Assembly: GCF_012489685.1 (NCBI RefSeq)
Contig: NC_080041.1
Span: forward strand, 21,267,802-21,331,801
Direction of reading: 5' to 3'
From: Lotus japonicus
Lineage: Eukaryota; Streptophyta; Magnoliopsida; Fabales; Fabaceae
DNA length: 64,000 nt
Shown piece by piece: positions 45,206 through 55,669 of this stretch (positions within the stretch are counted from its first letter, which is position 1; the number at the start of each line of letters is the position of its first letter). The notes beneath the pieces were generated by a model. The model had not been told where the DNA came from, searched no databases, and saw only the letters and a program-made list of their open reading frames with translations. The position numbers and the translations under genes were made by a program.

Positions 45206-45986
45206 ATGGTTGCAAAAAACCCTCATAAAGCACCTAAGAACCGTAAGTATTCCCCGGCTGCCGACTCCTTATGGATATCGCCAAAAATCGCCACCAGATA
45301 CAGCGATTTCCGTACTACCCCTAAAGTGATGGATTTGCTAACTAAATATACCTTTAGGGCTGATGGCAATGACGCACATCTAGACATAATTGCATGTGCC
45401 CCTGACGAGCCCTGTTGCTTTGGAAAGCTCGATTCTAGTGGTAGAAATCACACCTACTTCTTCAAAACCATGTTCCATGACCTTGAATACAAACTCCCCC
45501 TTTCTGACTTTACTTGCTCTAGTTTAGCTCTGATGAACATCGCCCCTACCCATCTCTCTGCCAATGGTTGGGCTTACCTTAGAGCATTTGAGTTATTATG
45601 CATTTGCTTAGACATAATTCCCACCTGCAAAAAGTTTTTCTCCTTTTTTGAAACTATTGGGATGAAAGTGAAGGGCGAGTATATTTCTCTGTCTTCCGCT
45701 AGGGGAAGTAGTTTATTCACCCTCTTTAGGAGCAACTATAAACATTGGAAAGCAAAATTTTTCAAACCAAGAGAATCTGAAAAAAGTAAAGACATTTTCT
45801 ACTTTGATGATGGTACCCCCCGATTTCCTTTTTACTGGACTGATAAGCCTGAACTCATATACAAAATTCCTGAATCCTCTCTAACAATTGATGAGAAATT
45901 TGAAGTTGATTTTCTGTCAACAATTCATCTAAACCTCTATGATTTCTTTGAAGCGTTCCGTGAAAGAAACTTAGCCAAATTTGTTG
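45206..45986 (+). CDS. Tat element antisense gene, exon 1 (gypsy-type transposon protein domain)
   Basis: I start the gene at the ATG at 45206 (MVAKNPHKAPKNRK), because the frame upstream to 45131 belongs to the solo LTR. Exon 1 gives 260 codons plus one base. The region ATRYSDFRTTPKVMDLL, then YKLPLSDFTCSSLALMNIAP, ANGWAYLRAFELLC and CKKFFSFFETIGM, resembles the plant 'putative gypsy type transposon' domain. Donor G/GTAAGAAATG at 45987. Joined to exon 2 it forms one open frame of about 616 residues, on the strand opposite to gag-pol and between integrase and the 3' LTR. Extra ORFs there, some antisense, are known in plant gypsy elements; their role is unknown. Confidence 0.65.
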
Positions 45987-46071
45987 GTAAGAAATGCCTC
46001 TTTAAACTTCTTTTGATCATTTCCTTGCACAAAATTCTAACTTTTTGCCCCTTTCTTTATGCATGTTTCAG
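45987..46071 (+). other. 85-bp intron of the antisense gene
   Basis: GTAAGAAATGCC ... TTTATGCATGTTTCAG, with a pyrimidine-rich tract before the acceptor and high T content, as plant introns have. Removal keeps the frame: one base from exon 1 plus two from exon 2 form an Ala codon. Without splicing exon 1 would end at a stop at 46091-46093, so the intron is needed to join the two domains. Confidence 0.7.
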
Positions 46072-47141
46072 CCAAGATGTCTCGCCTTTCTGAAGATGAC
46101 ATTCTCCGTTTTCGCCGCGAACAGCGGGCGTTGAAGAACAAGCAATCACCTGCCAAGACTTTGATTGAACCTGAGGGGAGCCACTCTGAAACCGACAAGA
46201 ACCCCACCCAGAAAAGAAGAAGAAAGAAACAAGACCCCGAAAAGCCCACAGAGAAGACTGTTGTTCAGTCCTCGATGGAAAAGTTTATGGCAAAGGGCGC
46301 AAATCAATATGGTTCCTCCAGTGCTCCGCCTCCTTCCTGGAAATACGAACTGAAAGAATTTGAGGACATGACTTCAGAAGAAGTCACCTCTTTGTGGGAC
46401 TCCAGAATCAACTTCAACAACTTGGTGGACACAAACCTTGTTTTTGAAGCCGACAGAGAAAAAATAAGGAAAATTGGGCTTCAAGAAGCATGTCAAGCTG
46501 TTATGACCAAGAGCTTAGAAATTGCAGTAATTTCCAAAATGATAGAACTTGAGTCCAATGGCTTTGACGGGCTTTCTACTGCTAAGAAGCTTGAAGATAA
46601 AGAGAAGGAGAATGCCAAACTGAAATTCACTATGAAATTGCTGGAGAAATCCAACAAGGCTAACGAGAAAAAAGCCGCGGACCTGGCTTTGGAACTCGAG
46701 AAGTCAAAGAAGACACTGGAAGAGCATGAAGCCTTGGTGAAGGCAAAAGAAGAGGGAAACCAAAAAGTGAAAGAAGAGGCGAACCTTTTGGCCTCGGAGA
46801 ACGAAAATCTGAAGAAGACTGTCGCTGACCTTTCCGCTGATACCACCTCCTTGAAGACCTCCATTCTGTCCCAACTTGAAGCTGGTTTTTACAAAGCCAA
46901 AGAACAAATCTTATTCCTCAATCCTGATGTGCCTATCAAGACTGAAGGCATTGATACTTACTCTAGGATCATTGAAGGAAAATTGATCACGCCCAACTTT
47001 GAGGAAGAAGAAGAAGAAAAAGAAGAGGAAGAAGTAGAGGAAGAAGAAGGAGAAAGAAATGATGACAAAGGTGCCGATGGCAACAACAAGGAGGGCGATG
47101 GAGAAAACCATTTATCCCTTCGCCAGAAAAGTAAAAGATGA
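46072..47141 (+). CDS. Tat element antisense gene, exon 2 (coiled-coil, acidic tail)
   Basis: 356 codons including the stop. Basic N-terminal part with a nuclear-localisation-like RRRKK (QKRRRKKQD); a middle segment with SWKYELKEFEDMTSEEVTSLW; then a long coiled coil of about 120 residues (KLEDKEKENAKLKFTMKLLE to KKTVADLSADTTSLK) in clear Leu/Glu/Lys heptads. The C-terminus is a run of Glu with Asp/Asn/Gly, ending RQKSKR. The frame has no stop or frameshift, in sharp contrast to gag-pol. A nuclear nucleic-acid or protein scaffold is a guess. The T-rich plus strand after 47141 could hold the poly-A site; no clear AATAAA was seen. Confidence 0.65.
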
Positions 47142-48101
47142 CATTTTGTTTCCCCTTGGTCTTATACCAAGTTGTTGATTTGGTTTCTTGCTTTCCTGCT
47201 TTCTGAACGTCCCGCTTTACTTAAACTGTACCACCCCCTTTTAATATTAATGCAAGCGTGATTATGTTGAAAATATCATTGCTATTGCTAAGTCATGAAT
47301 CAACATCATTCTTCCTCACCTAGATTCTTCACTTTCCTTTTGTGATAATGATAACATAAAAATCCAACTTAAAAGCTATTTTGCTTTCTTAAACTTCAAG
47401 TAATATATCAACAATACGAGAAAATGAAAATAATTCACTGCAAAGGTACCTTTAATCTGGATTCTTTTAATCACAAAGCGCTAGACTTATCAAGCTTTTC
47501 ACGCAAAGAAAACTTTGATGAACTCCTTTAATCACGAAGCACTGGGCTTATCAAACTTTTCACGAAAAGGAAAACTTTGATGTTTCTTTAACAACTATTC
47601 TTTGAATTCATAAGGCCTTTGCATTTTTGAATTGAATCAAAAAGAAAAAGATCAGAAGTGCAATTTATTCTGATACAGAAGTTTGCCCGCTTGGAGACTT
47701 TGTGCTTAATTTGGACAAGCTTAATCCAAATTAAGGATGTGCTTATGAATTCGTGGTCAAATGCTCTAGTTTTAAGAGACTTACTCTTTCTCAATTGCCT
47801 AGCGTCGCCCAATTGATAGACCTAAGTTGAAAATTAACTTAAATGCTAAGAAAGCACTCAAGAAACTTTTTTAAAGGTTATGCCTCATTAAAAACTCTCC
47901 CGCCTAGGGTAGAGAAAAGAGTTCATACCTGTTTATTCATTAAAATATAATGTCATGCCTCGTTAAAAACTCTCCCTACTGGGTAGAGAAAAGAGTGCAT
48001 GCTACTAAGTCTTAACAGACAAACCACATAGTCTTGACACTTGAAGCAAATACAGAAATCACAAAGCAAACAAACACAACGTAGTCTTTGAACAGAACAA
48101 A
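47142..48101. other. Tat element internal sequence between the antisense gene and pol, no gene
   Basis: It contains near-repeats CACAAAGCGCTAGACTTATCA / CACGAAGCACTGGGCTTATCA (47470-47560) and two copies of GCCTCRTTAAAAACTCTCCC followed by GGGTAGAGAAAAGAGT (47880-47990). These are probably untranslated parts of the element. No ORF is recognised. Confidence 0.5.
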
Positions 48102-48217
48102 CTAACTGAAATGAAACAAGCAGAACACAACTTCAAAATAGAGCAAGTGTTGCGCGTTCCATGCTCTGGGAATCCTACGCCCAGAGAGCTTCTCCAAGTG
48201 GTAAGCCCCATGTCCCA
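48102..48217 (-). pseudogene. Tat integrase tail, severed from the rest by a solo LTR
   Basis: The minus strand from the insertion point reads HGAYHLEKLSGRRIPRAWNA, the normal C-terminal motif of Tat-type integrases (G-x-Y-x-L-x-x-x-x-G-x-x-x-P-R-x-W-N), and continues to a TAG at 48102-48104. It is the direct continuation of the segment ending at 50849, with the LTR and TCCCA duplication between. Confidence 0.85.
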
Positions 48218-50843
48218 TGTAACGCCCTGAATTTCGGGTGTCACTTTAGTAACCTATCAAAGTAAATATGCAATATTTTCCAAACGAATGTATAAACACG
48301 AGTATTATTTTTTTCCTTTTCGAAGTGTATTTCCAAAACATGTCATGCATACTCCTAACTACAAAGCCTAACCAATAGAAACAACTCAACAAAACTATTA
48401 TGCAATGACACCATGAATCCGACATACTCCCTACGATCTCCACATCGGGGAACCGCAGGAAAGCAATGCATCGGAACTTACCCGAAACCTCAAATATTAA
48501 TTCGTAAAATCTTTATGCAAGCTTAAACCAATAACGGTAAGCTCTCTAACCCAAGGCTCTAGCCTTAAACCAGACTCTACTCGTCGAGTACTCCACTATC
48601 CTTCAAGTCCTCATCTCTACTTGCACAAAGGTTAAGCTCCTTCGAAGATTCTCCATCGCCTAATAGCGTTAAGCGCCCAAACAACAAATAACAAACAGAA
48701 AGGGTTAACTCCATGCAATTACCACGTAGAAAAGAGAAAAACATGTTATTCAAATTTAAGTGCATATCATGGCACATAAACTAGCAACTTATTTCAAGAT
48801 AAATGACAACATATATCCAACAACATGAAATCAAATCATATATCAGCAAAATCAACGATATGAATTTAACTCAGATATCAACAACTTAGCAACATAGATA
48901 CCACAAACAGATAAGCTAACAATATAATCAAAGATAGATATCAATAGAAGCAGCAACATAGAATTAAACCAGATATAAACAACCTCAACAACATAGAATA
49001 AACTCATATGACAATAACCTCAAATCAGATATCAACAACCTTAAAAATATACATAAAATCAGATATCAACAATCCTCAACAATATAACATCAAATCAGCT
49101 ATCAACCAAAACATCAGAAGCAAATATTATTGCCCTATAATGCAACTATATGCTGCAACCAAAATGGATCGATCAATAATGTCTCGCAAGACGGGATAGA
49201 GCGAGGAACGGACTCCCCTGAACTATCACCAAATATCGCCCATGAAAGACGGGACAGACGGAGAACGAACTCCCCTGAATGCCACTTAATAACGCCCATG
49301 AAAGACGGGACAGTCATGTGAAAATATCCACTCCACTGCCACTTAATAACGCTCATGAAAGACGGGACAGACGGAGAACGGACTCCCCTGAATGTCACTT
49401 TATAACGCCTCGAAAGACGGGACAATCCCGTGGGACAAACCCACCTCATCGCCACTTCAAGCAAACCAAAACATCTCATCCAACTCAGTAGTCACTCAAA
49501 CAACAATCCCAAATTCCATAATCAAATCAAGATAATCACATGTTATTCATATTATCGACAAACATAAATCAATTCAATGCATACCAGATCAGTTCAATGA
49601 TAGAAACCAGTAAACGGCCGAAGCCTCTCAGAAAACGGAGACCAACGTCTCAATAAGTTCACTCGGCCGAAGCCTTCAGAAAACATTTGGCACAAGCCTC
49701 AGAAACAGTCAACATAAGCAAGCATACAACATTGCAAGCATACCAACATTTTAATCAATTGTCAATCAAGTTTAAACAGCTTCATCTCAAACGCAAGCAG
49801 TGCGATAAAAGCAGGCAAGACTCAAAGACACTCTAAAACTGAGTTACCCTTACCTTAGCCAATTTCTCCATCCAAGCTCAACATCCCAGTCCAATCCAAA
49901 ATAAAGCTCCCGAACCCAGCAAGTTCCCCAGGCGTCCTCCTCAGTTGTGAAACCTCACCAATTGCTCCAAAATCTCTTTCCTCAGCTCAACTCGTTCCAA
50001 ACCTCTGTGCCTACGCGTAGCTTCTGAAATCAGGACGATCGGGCAAGAATCGGAAAAAGCTCTGCACCCCTCTCTTTCTCTCTCTAACTCTCGGCCACTT
50101 TGGGAAGAAATGGGATATTTTCTCATTTTTTCTCTTTTTATAGGAGAGGGGAAAATCCGAAAAATCGATATTTTGCGGTTCCGGTCGTTTTGGTACTTTC
50201 GTCTGCTGATAAAAATTTAGTATTCGGAGACAGAATGTCGAAACTCAAATCAAGGTTCATTTAATTGAGGAAAACGTCTCAAAGACGGTGTGAGTCGATT
50301 TATGCCGAAAAACTACTTTTTACAGTCGACGTCGGATGAGGAAACTTCCTTCAGGAAAAAGATCACAAACGTCGATAGAAATGAGGCAACGCGGATGGAA
50401 ACTTCGTTAGAAGCTCCGAATAGAAAAACTCTTCATTCAGGGTCTTAGTTAAAGTCCCCGAGAAGTTAAAGTCTGGCTTCGGCGGACTTCCGGGAAGCGA
50501 AACCTAACAAGCGTAAAGTCCGGGGTTTCGTATCGGAAAGCTGGTCATGGGAAAAATACTCAGAGGTTCTTATTCTCTCTTTAATTCTAAAATTCTCTTA
50601 AAAAATGCTCTAGGAGCGGATATAGCCTTTGTCGGACACTCTCGACCTTAGTCGGGTGCGAATATGACTCGTGCTATCAATCAAAATGACTAAAGTGTCA
50701 TCCTTAAACAACTGCGAATTTTCGTCTTCATAACGCTAATCCAAACATTAAACACGAGTCAAGTTCCTCTCACGCTGACACAAAATCCTATGCGTGAGTT
50801 GGGAATTAATTATTTATTTAATTCTAAAATCCTGGGTCTTACA
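48218..50843 (-). repeat. Solo LTR, chromovirus (Tekay/Del)-like, inside Tat integrase
   Basis: 2626 bp flanked by TCCCA (48213-48217 and 50844-50848). On the minus strand it opens TGTAAGACCCAGGATTTTAG and closes ...CCCGAAATTCAGGGCGTTACA. The great length and the TGTAAGACCC opening suit Tekay-type chromoviruses as I recall them. It contains tandem repeats at 49180-49455. Short ORFs in it are not credible genes. Confidence 0.85.
49180..49455. repeat. Tandem ~55-65 bp repeats with AAAGACGGGACA
   Basis: Five units, each with RAAGACGGGAYA and most with ACTCCCCTGAA and CACTTAATAACGCC, in the middle of the chromovirus-like LTR. The preceding 48780-49110 is a looser repeat of AGATATCAACAAC and CATAGAAT words. 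Confidence 0.8.
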
Positions 50844-50848
50844 TCCCA

Positions 50849-51221
50849 AGTCACGCAAAATTATGTATGGCCCCTCCCAATTTGGTGTTAGCTTTGAATC
50901 AGTTGGACCCTTCGCCTTTCTGCGTAATACCAAATCGCCCACTTGCATATTTCTAGGCACCACTCGAGTATTGTAACGCCTTTCTGACCTTTGCTTAACT
51001 GCAGCTTCCCTTAAACGAACCTCTGTCTTCATTTCCTCTGCCAAATTCAAATCCACCAAAACATTTTCTCGATTCTGTTTCTCTTCATACGTTGCCACTC
51101 GAAAAGTCATGTCTTGAATTTCCACTGGAATCATTGCATCCACTCCATAAGCAAGCTTGAAAGGTGTTTCTCCCGTAGTGGATTGAGGTGTTGTGTTGTA
51201 AGCCCAAACCACTGTTATCAA
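50849..51221 (-). pseudogene. Tat integrase C-terminal region
   Basis: Begins ITVVWAYNTTPQSTTGETPF, the integrase segment after the catalytic Glu, followed by PVEI, the coiled RLREAAVKQRSERRYNTRV, then VGDLVLRRKAKGPTDSKL and NWEGPYIILRDLG (GPY/F-type module). It is in frame with the upstream integrase segment apart from the stop at 51312-51314, and the intervening codons NGQVEAANK carry the catalytic Glu. The solo LTR interrupts it after RDLG. Confidence 0.92.
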
Positions 51222-51311
51222 ATCATCAGCCCATAAACCTTTTGCTTCGCCCAGCCTCTTCTTTACACCATTTAAGATTATCTTATTTGCTGCTTCAACC
51301 TGCCCATTAGA

Positions 51312-52703
51312 CTACAGGTGCTCCACCGAGGCAAACCTCATTTCAATCCTCATCTCTTCACAAAAATCTCTGACCTTCTTACTTGTGAACTGTGTTCCAT
51401 TGTCAGAAACAATTGTTGCTGGCACTCCGAACCTGCAAATTATTTTCCTCCAATAAAACTTCTTAACCTTCTCCGCCGTAATCTTCGCCATGGACTCTGC
51501 TTCAATCCACTTTGTAAAATAATCCACTGCCACCAAAACGAACCTGACTTGAGCCCCAGCTGGAGTGAATGGTCCCAAAATTTCAACGCCCCACATCGCA
51601 AATGGCCATGAAGAACTCATTGAACTTAGGACTTCAAGATATGCCCTATGTAGATCAGCAAAAACTTGACACTTCTCACATCTTTTCACATACTCCATAC
51701 AATCGCCCTTTAAAGTTGGCCAATAAAAGCCTGCTCTCAACACTTTTGATGCCAAAGACCTTCCTCCCACGTGACTTGCACACACTCCCTCATGTACTTC
51801 AAACATAATTCTTTCTGCATCTTCTTTATCGACGCATCTCAATAAAGGAACGCCAACGCCCCTTCTGTAGAGTTGTCCTCCCATAATTGTGTAGTGACTC
51901 GCTTCCCGAATCTGATCTTTTGAAAACAAAGCTAAATCTTTCCCGTTCGCCTCCAAACACGTTTGAATTCGTTCCATCCAATCCAAAGCTGCTCCGCCTG
52001 TCACCATCACAGTACCATCTTCATTCACACTTGGACCCTTCAAAGTTTCTTGAATCGCTGACTTGTTGTTACCTGGCTTTTTTGTGCTCGCAAGTTTAGA
52101 TAAGATGTCAACCCTGGTGTTTTCCTCCCTTGGCACATGATTAACCTGAACCTTGTCCATCTGTTTCAACAATTCTTGAACCTTTACCAAATACTTAGCC
52201 AACTTGACATCCTTCGCCTGATATTCTCCCTTTATCTGATTTGCCACAAGCTGAGAATCAGTTTTGATTAGAAGATAACGTACATTCATCTCAATGGAAA
52301 GCCGCACTCCTGCTATGATTACTTCATATTCTTCTTGGTTATTACTTGTCTTAAAATCAAACTTGAGGGATTTCTCAATAGTTACTCCACCTGGACCTTC
52401 CAAAACTATGCCAGCTCCACTTCCTTTTAAATTTGATGAACCGTCAACAGACAAAACCCATTCCACTTCTTCTGATACTCTCTCCTCTGGAGACATTTCA
52501 TTCACAAAATCTATTAAGCCATGCGCCTTTATCTGTCCCTTCTTCTCAAACACTATACCAAATTTTGACAATTCGACAACCCAAGAAACCATACGCCCTG
52601 CTAAATCAGGCTTTTGCAGTACTTGGCGTAGAGGGAAGTCAGTTTTGACTTTGATTTGAAAACCTTGAAAATAAGGTCTCAACTTTCGGGCGGTGACAAT
52701 CAA
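51312..52703 (-). pseudogene. Tat second RNase H and integrase N-terminus/core
   Basis: 463 codons. Residues 1-70 finish the RT connection. 85-205 is a type-I RNase H (VDGSSNLKGSG with D87, NNQEEYE, KTDSQLVANQI with D149, VPREENTRVDILSKLA with D199). Then the integrase zinc domain H304, H311, C342, C345 (HEGVCASH...CEKC) and the core. The first catalytic position reads WGVEILGPF, Glu374 where Asp is standard; the second, VSDNGTQF (D434), is normal. The dual RNase H identifies the Tat lineage. The frame ends in a TAG at 51312. The ORF begins after a frameshift in the first RNase H, so its apparent start is not a real start codon. Confidence 0.94.
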
Positions 52704-52968
52704 AGCTAGCGCAGCTTTTTTCTATTTTTTGATACCTTGACTCAGCCCCTTGTAAAGCATGGCTCACAAAGTATAGAATTCTCAACTCATCCTTACATTC
52801 TTGCAATAAGACAGAACTCACAGCATTATCTGATATGGAAATGAAAATTGATAACGGAATACCTGGAATTGGTTTTGACAGTATGGGAGGCTTAGCCAGA
52901 TGCTCCTTTAGTTTTTGGAAAGCCTGCTCACATTCATCTGTCCATTGGAAAGCTTTGTTCTTCCTCAA
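52639..52968 (-). pseudogene. Tat first RNase H (RT-linked)
   Basis: FQWTDECEQAFQKLKEHLAK, then PILSKPIPGIPLSIFISIS and YFVSHALQGAESRYQKIEK, typical of the RNase H linked to gypsy RT. It follows the RT in frame after a TAG at 52972-52974 and goes out of frame in an A run near 52710, from where the segment starting at 52703 continues. The usual DAS of the first catalytic region reads SIS here, so the site looks degenerate. Confidence 0.9.
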
Positions 52969-52971
52969 ACA

Positions 52972-53487
52972 CTAAAAGAATGGAGCTGCCTTACTCCTTG
53001 AGCATGGTAAAAATCGTGACAAAGCTGCAATTCTTCCTGTTAGCTTCTGCACCTCTTTCACTGATGTTGGGCTTTGCATTTCCAGAATTGCCTTGCATTT
53101 ATCTGGGTTGACTTCAATTCCTCTTCTAATAATCATAAAGCCCAAAAATTTTCCACTTTGAATTCCAAAAGAGCATTTTTCTGGATTTAAGCGCATGTTA
53201 TGCTTTCTGATTACCCCAAAAGCTTCAGCTAAGTCTAAACAGTGACCGCCCATTTCCTCTGATTTGACCACCATATCATCCACGTAAATTTTCATGTTGC
53301 GCCCTACCTGCTTTTCAAAAACCCGATCCATCAACCTTTGATAAGTAGCCCCTGCATTCTTAAGCCCAAATGGCATAGTTTGATAGCAATAATTTGCTTG
53401 ATTTGTCATGAATGCAGTTTTCTCCTCATCAGGCGCATACATTCGAATTTGGTGATACCCAGAGTACGCGTCCATCAAACTCAGCAT
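52972..53487 (-). pseudogene. Tat reverse transcriptase, palm and thumb only
   Basis: 171 codons: LMDAYSGYHQIRM, TAFMTNQANYCYQTMPFGLK, ATYQRLMD, catalytic YVDDMVVKS (68-71), then RLNPEKCSFGI and KFLGFMI. The preceding sequence lacks the RT N-terminal fingers (the usual P-x-x-R-x-Y and R-x-x-x-DYR/T-x-LN blocks). It jumps from protease-side sequence (53500-53660) straight to GFGMLSLMDAYSG, so an internal deletion of several hundred bases is inferred. Confidence 0.93.
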
Positions 53488-53666
53488 TCCAAATCCTTAA
53501 GCCCTGTCGGAATAGCATTTCCTGGCAACCACTTGATCAGCTTTCAAAGTTCCAACTCAACCCTTATCTAACGGATACTTAACTGTTAAGTGTCTTGTCA
53601 AAATGATCGCCCCAAGTTTGTTCAGTGATGGTCTTCCAATAAGCACATTATACGGTGATGTACACT

Positions 53667-54611
53667 TTACACAAGAAACTTAATGGCAAAGGCTTTCTCA
53701 TTTTTTCCTTCTCCAAACACGGTATTCAGCTCCACATACCCCCTAACAAATACTTTCTCCCCTGAAAAACCAACTAACGCCCCCTCGTATGGCAATAAAT
53801 CAGCTTCTGTAAGCCCTAGTTTTTCAAATGCATCGCCATATATCAAATCTGCTGAACTCCCTTGATCCAATAGTACCCTCTCAATCTCATAATCAGCAAT
53901 TTTTAACATCACCACAATGGGATCATCCTCATGAGGTTGAACTCCCTCAAAATCTCGGATAGTAAATGTAATATCGGGCTGGTTGATTCCCCAGCTTCCC
54001 CAATCATTAGCATATACAGCATTTATGGAATGAACATACCTCTTTCTGGAAGAATTAGTCATGCCTCCTCCACGAAATCCTTCGAATATGGAGTGAATAC
54101 GCCCTTTAGTTTCACCTCCCGCTTGTTTCTTTGGTTCTGTCTCTTCAATCTCCTTTCCTGTTTCATCACGCTTCGTTGAAGTTCCAGCTCCATCTGATTC
54201 CTTTCGCCCTTCCAGTTGACGCATGTAACCTGCCTTTATCAAAGCCTCGATCTCTTTCTTTAAAGTGAAACAGTCATCAGTATTATGTCCCGCAATTCTA
54301 TGGTACTCGCACCACTTATTTCTGTCCACGTTGCTCGGTGGGCGTTTCGGTTGCTTTGGGAAACGAATCGTGTTAGCCTCTAAGCACATGTGCAAAGCTT
54401 TCGTTAAATTAATTGTAAGTGGGGTCGACCTGTCTTGTTGGTTTCTGGTCCACGTCATCGATTGCCCATAACCACGATTTCCGTAAGGCTGAGCACGATT
54501 TCGAAAATTGGAGCGGTTATCAAAACGACTTGAATTGTTGTAACTTCTCTCTCCTTTTGTAACCGCTCCGCCCGAGCGCTGATCATTAACCGTCGCCTTT
54601 TTTGAATCCAA
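53667..54611 (-). pseudogene. Tat gag C-terminus and aspartic protease
   Basis: In frame with the upstream gag segment after a TAA at 54612-54614. Arg/Asn-rich RNA-binding part (SRFDNRSNFRNRAQ), zinc-knuckle-like CEYHRIAGHNTDDC, then Lys/Glu-rich linker and protease VLLDQGSSADLIYGDAF (DxGSS active site of the Tat type). It ends by frameshift at 53667; the other frame continues with YNVLIGRPSLNKLGAI. The first codon is TTG, not a start. Confidence 0.9.
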
Positions 54612-55388
54612 TTAATGTTGTTGGCCGGTAACCGCTGCATTCTTGCGGTTTCTCTTTATGCGATCACTTTGCTCTTCCCGAATAAAACCTTGCACCCTGC
54701 TTCGCAATTCCGCCATTGTTTGTACGGGCTTACGGCTTAAACTGCTGTTCAAACTTCCTGACTGAAGACCCAATTCAAAAGCCACTATACAAATTTCTGG
54801 CATCTTGTCTTCCAAATGCACCGATAGTTGATTGAAACGCCCCATAAAGGATTGTAGACTTTCATTGGGCCTTTGCTGCACATTGAATAAAGCCGCTGGA
54901 GTTACCTTCTGGGCGCGACTGGTTGAGAATTGCGACAAGAATTTCGCAGATAAATCCATGAATCCAGCAATTGAACGCGGTGGCAGCGTTGTAAACCAAG
55001 TCATTGCTGACTTCTTGAGAGTTGAAGGAAGCCTTTTACACTTCAAAGCATCTGAAGCACCCACGATAACCATCTTGGTGTTGAAGTACATCAAATGATC
55101 CTTTGGTTCAGAATCTCCAAAATATGAATCAAGAACCAGAGTTTTCAAATTATCTGGGACGGTGGTATTCGCAATGTCATCTGTGAATGGTTGGAAATCT
55201 ACCACCATCTCTGTCATTCTACGATCGCCCTCATGCAAGCCCCGATCTTGATTGATTTCAGCAAGTTGAGTTTGCAGTTGTTGATTGTGTTGGCGGAGAT
55301 CAGTTAGATCCGCCATGATCTGTTGCAAAATGTCAGGTGGAACGTGATCATGATTATCCCTTCCATTCGCCCCAGATCGATTCACCAT
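54612..55388 (-). pseudogene. Tat gag, N-terminal part
   Basis: 258 codons with a coiled coil near the N-terminus (LQQIMADLTDLRQHNQQLQT) and the gypsy gag domain (retrotransposon gag: SDALKCKRLPSTLKKSAMTW, YFNTKM, NVQQRPNESLQSFMGRFNQL). The start ATG at 55388 is 36 bases inside the primer site. The frame ends at TAA 54612-54614 but continues in frame as RNA-binding gag. Confidence 0.93.
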
Positions 55389-55423
55389 TTTTAGTGAATT
55401 TGAAGCCTATGATTGAATTCCTC

Positions 55424-55442
55424 GGCCCCACGGTGGGCGCCA
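55424..55442 (-). promoter_or_regulatory. Primer-binding site of the Tat element
   Basis: Minus strand TGGCGCCCACCGTGGGGCC, one base inside the 5' LTR. The TGGCGCC start and CCA-complementary end mark a tRNA 3' end; I cannot name the tRNA with certainty. Confidence 0.8.
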
Positions 55443-55443
55443 A

Positions 55444-55669
55444 TGTTCCGGTCTAGAACTCCGGTCAGGGCTAAGCAATTAGAGAACAGAAGTAAAATAT
55501 GACAAAGTAGCAAATTATTAAAAAAGTGTTGGATCCCCCACCGCTTGGGCGGTGTCCTCTTTATATATTATGAGGTTTTGACCCGTTCGAGTCATGGGTT
55601 GCCTGACCCAATAGTACAAAATTGGTAAGCCCACTAACTTACAAAGACCGTAAGCCCAATAACAGTACA
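55444..55669 (-). repeat. 5' LTR of the Tat element
   Basis: 226 bp. TATATAAAG on the minus strand at about 55559-55567. About six differences from the 3' LTR. Confidence 0.93.

Larger units (their letters stand above)
42536..55669 (-). mobile_element. Ty3/gypsy Tat-lineage retrotransposon, inactivated, with two nested solo LTRs
   Basis: 13134 bp flanked by the duplication CGGTC (42531-42535 and 55670-55674), with short 226-bp LTRs differing at about six sites (2.7%). Minus-strand order: 5' LTR, primer site, gag, protease, RT, RNase H, second RNase H, integrase, 3' LTR. The second RNase H between RNase H and integrase marks the Tat lineage. A two-exon gene on the plus strand lies between integrase and the 3' LTR. 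Two solo LTRs (43778-45162 and 48218-50843) inserted later; without them the element is about 9.1 kb. gag-pol has in-frame stops, frameshifts and loss of the RT N-terminus, so it is not autonomous. Confidence 0.95.
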
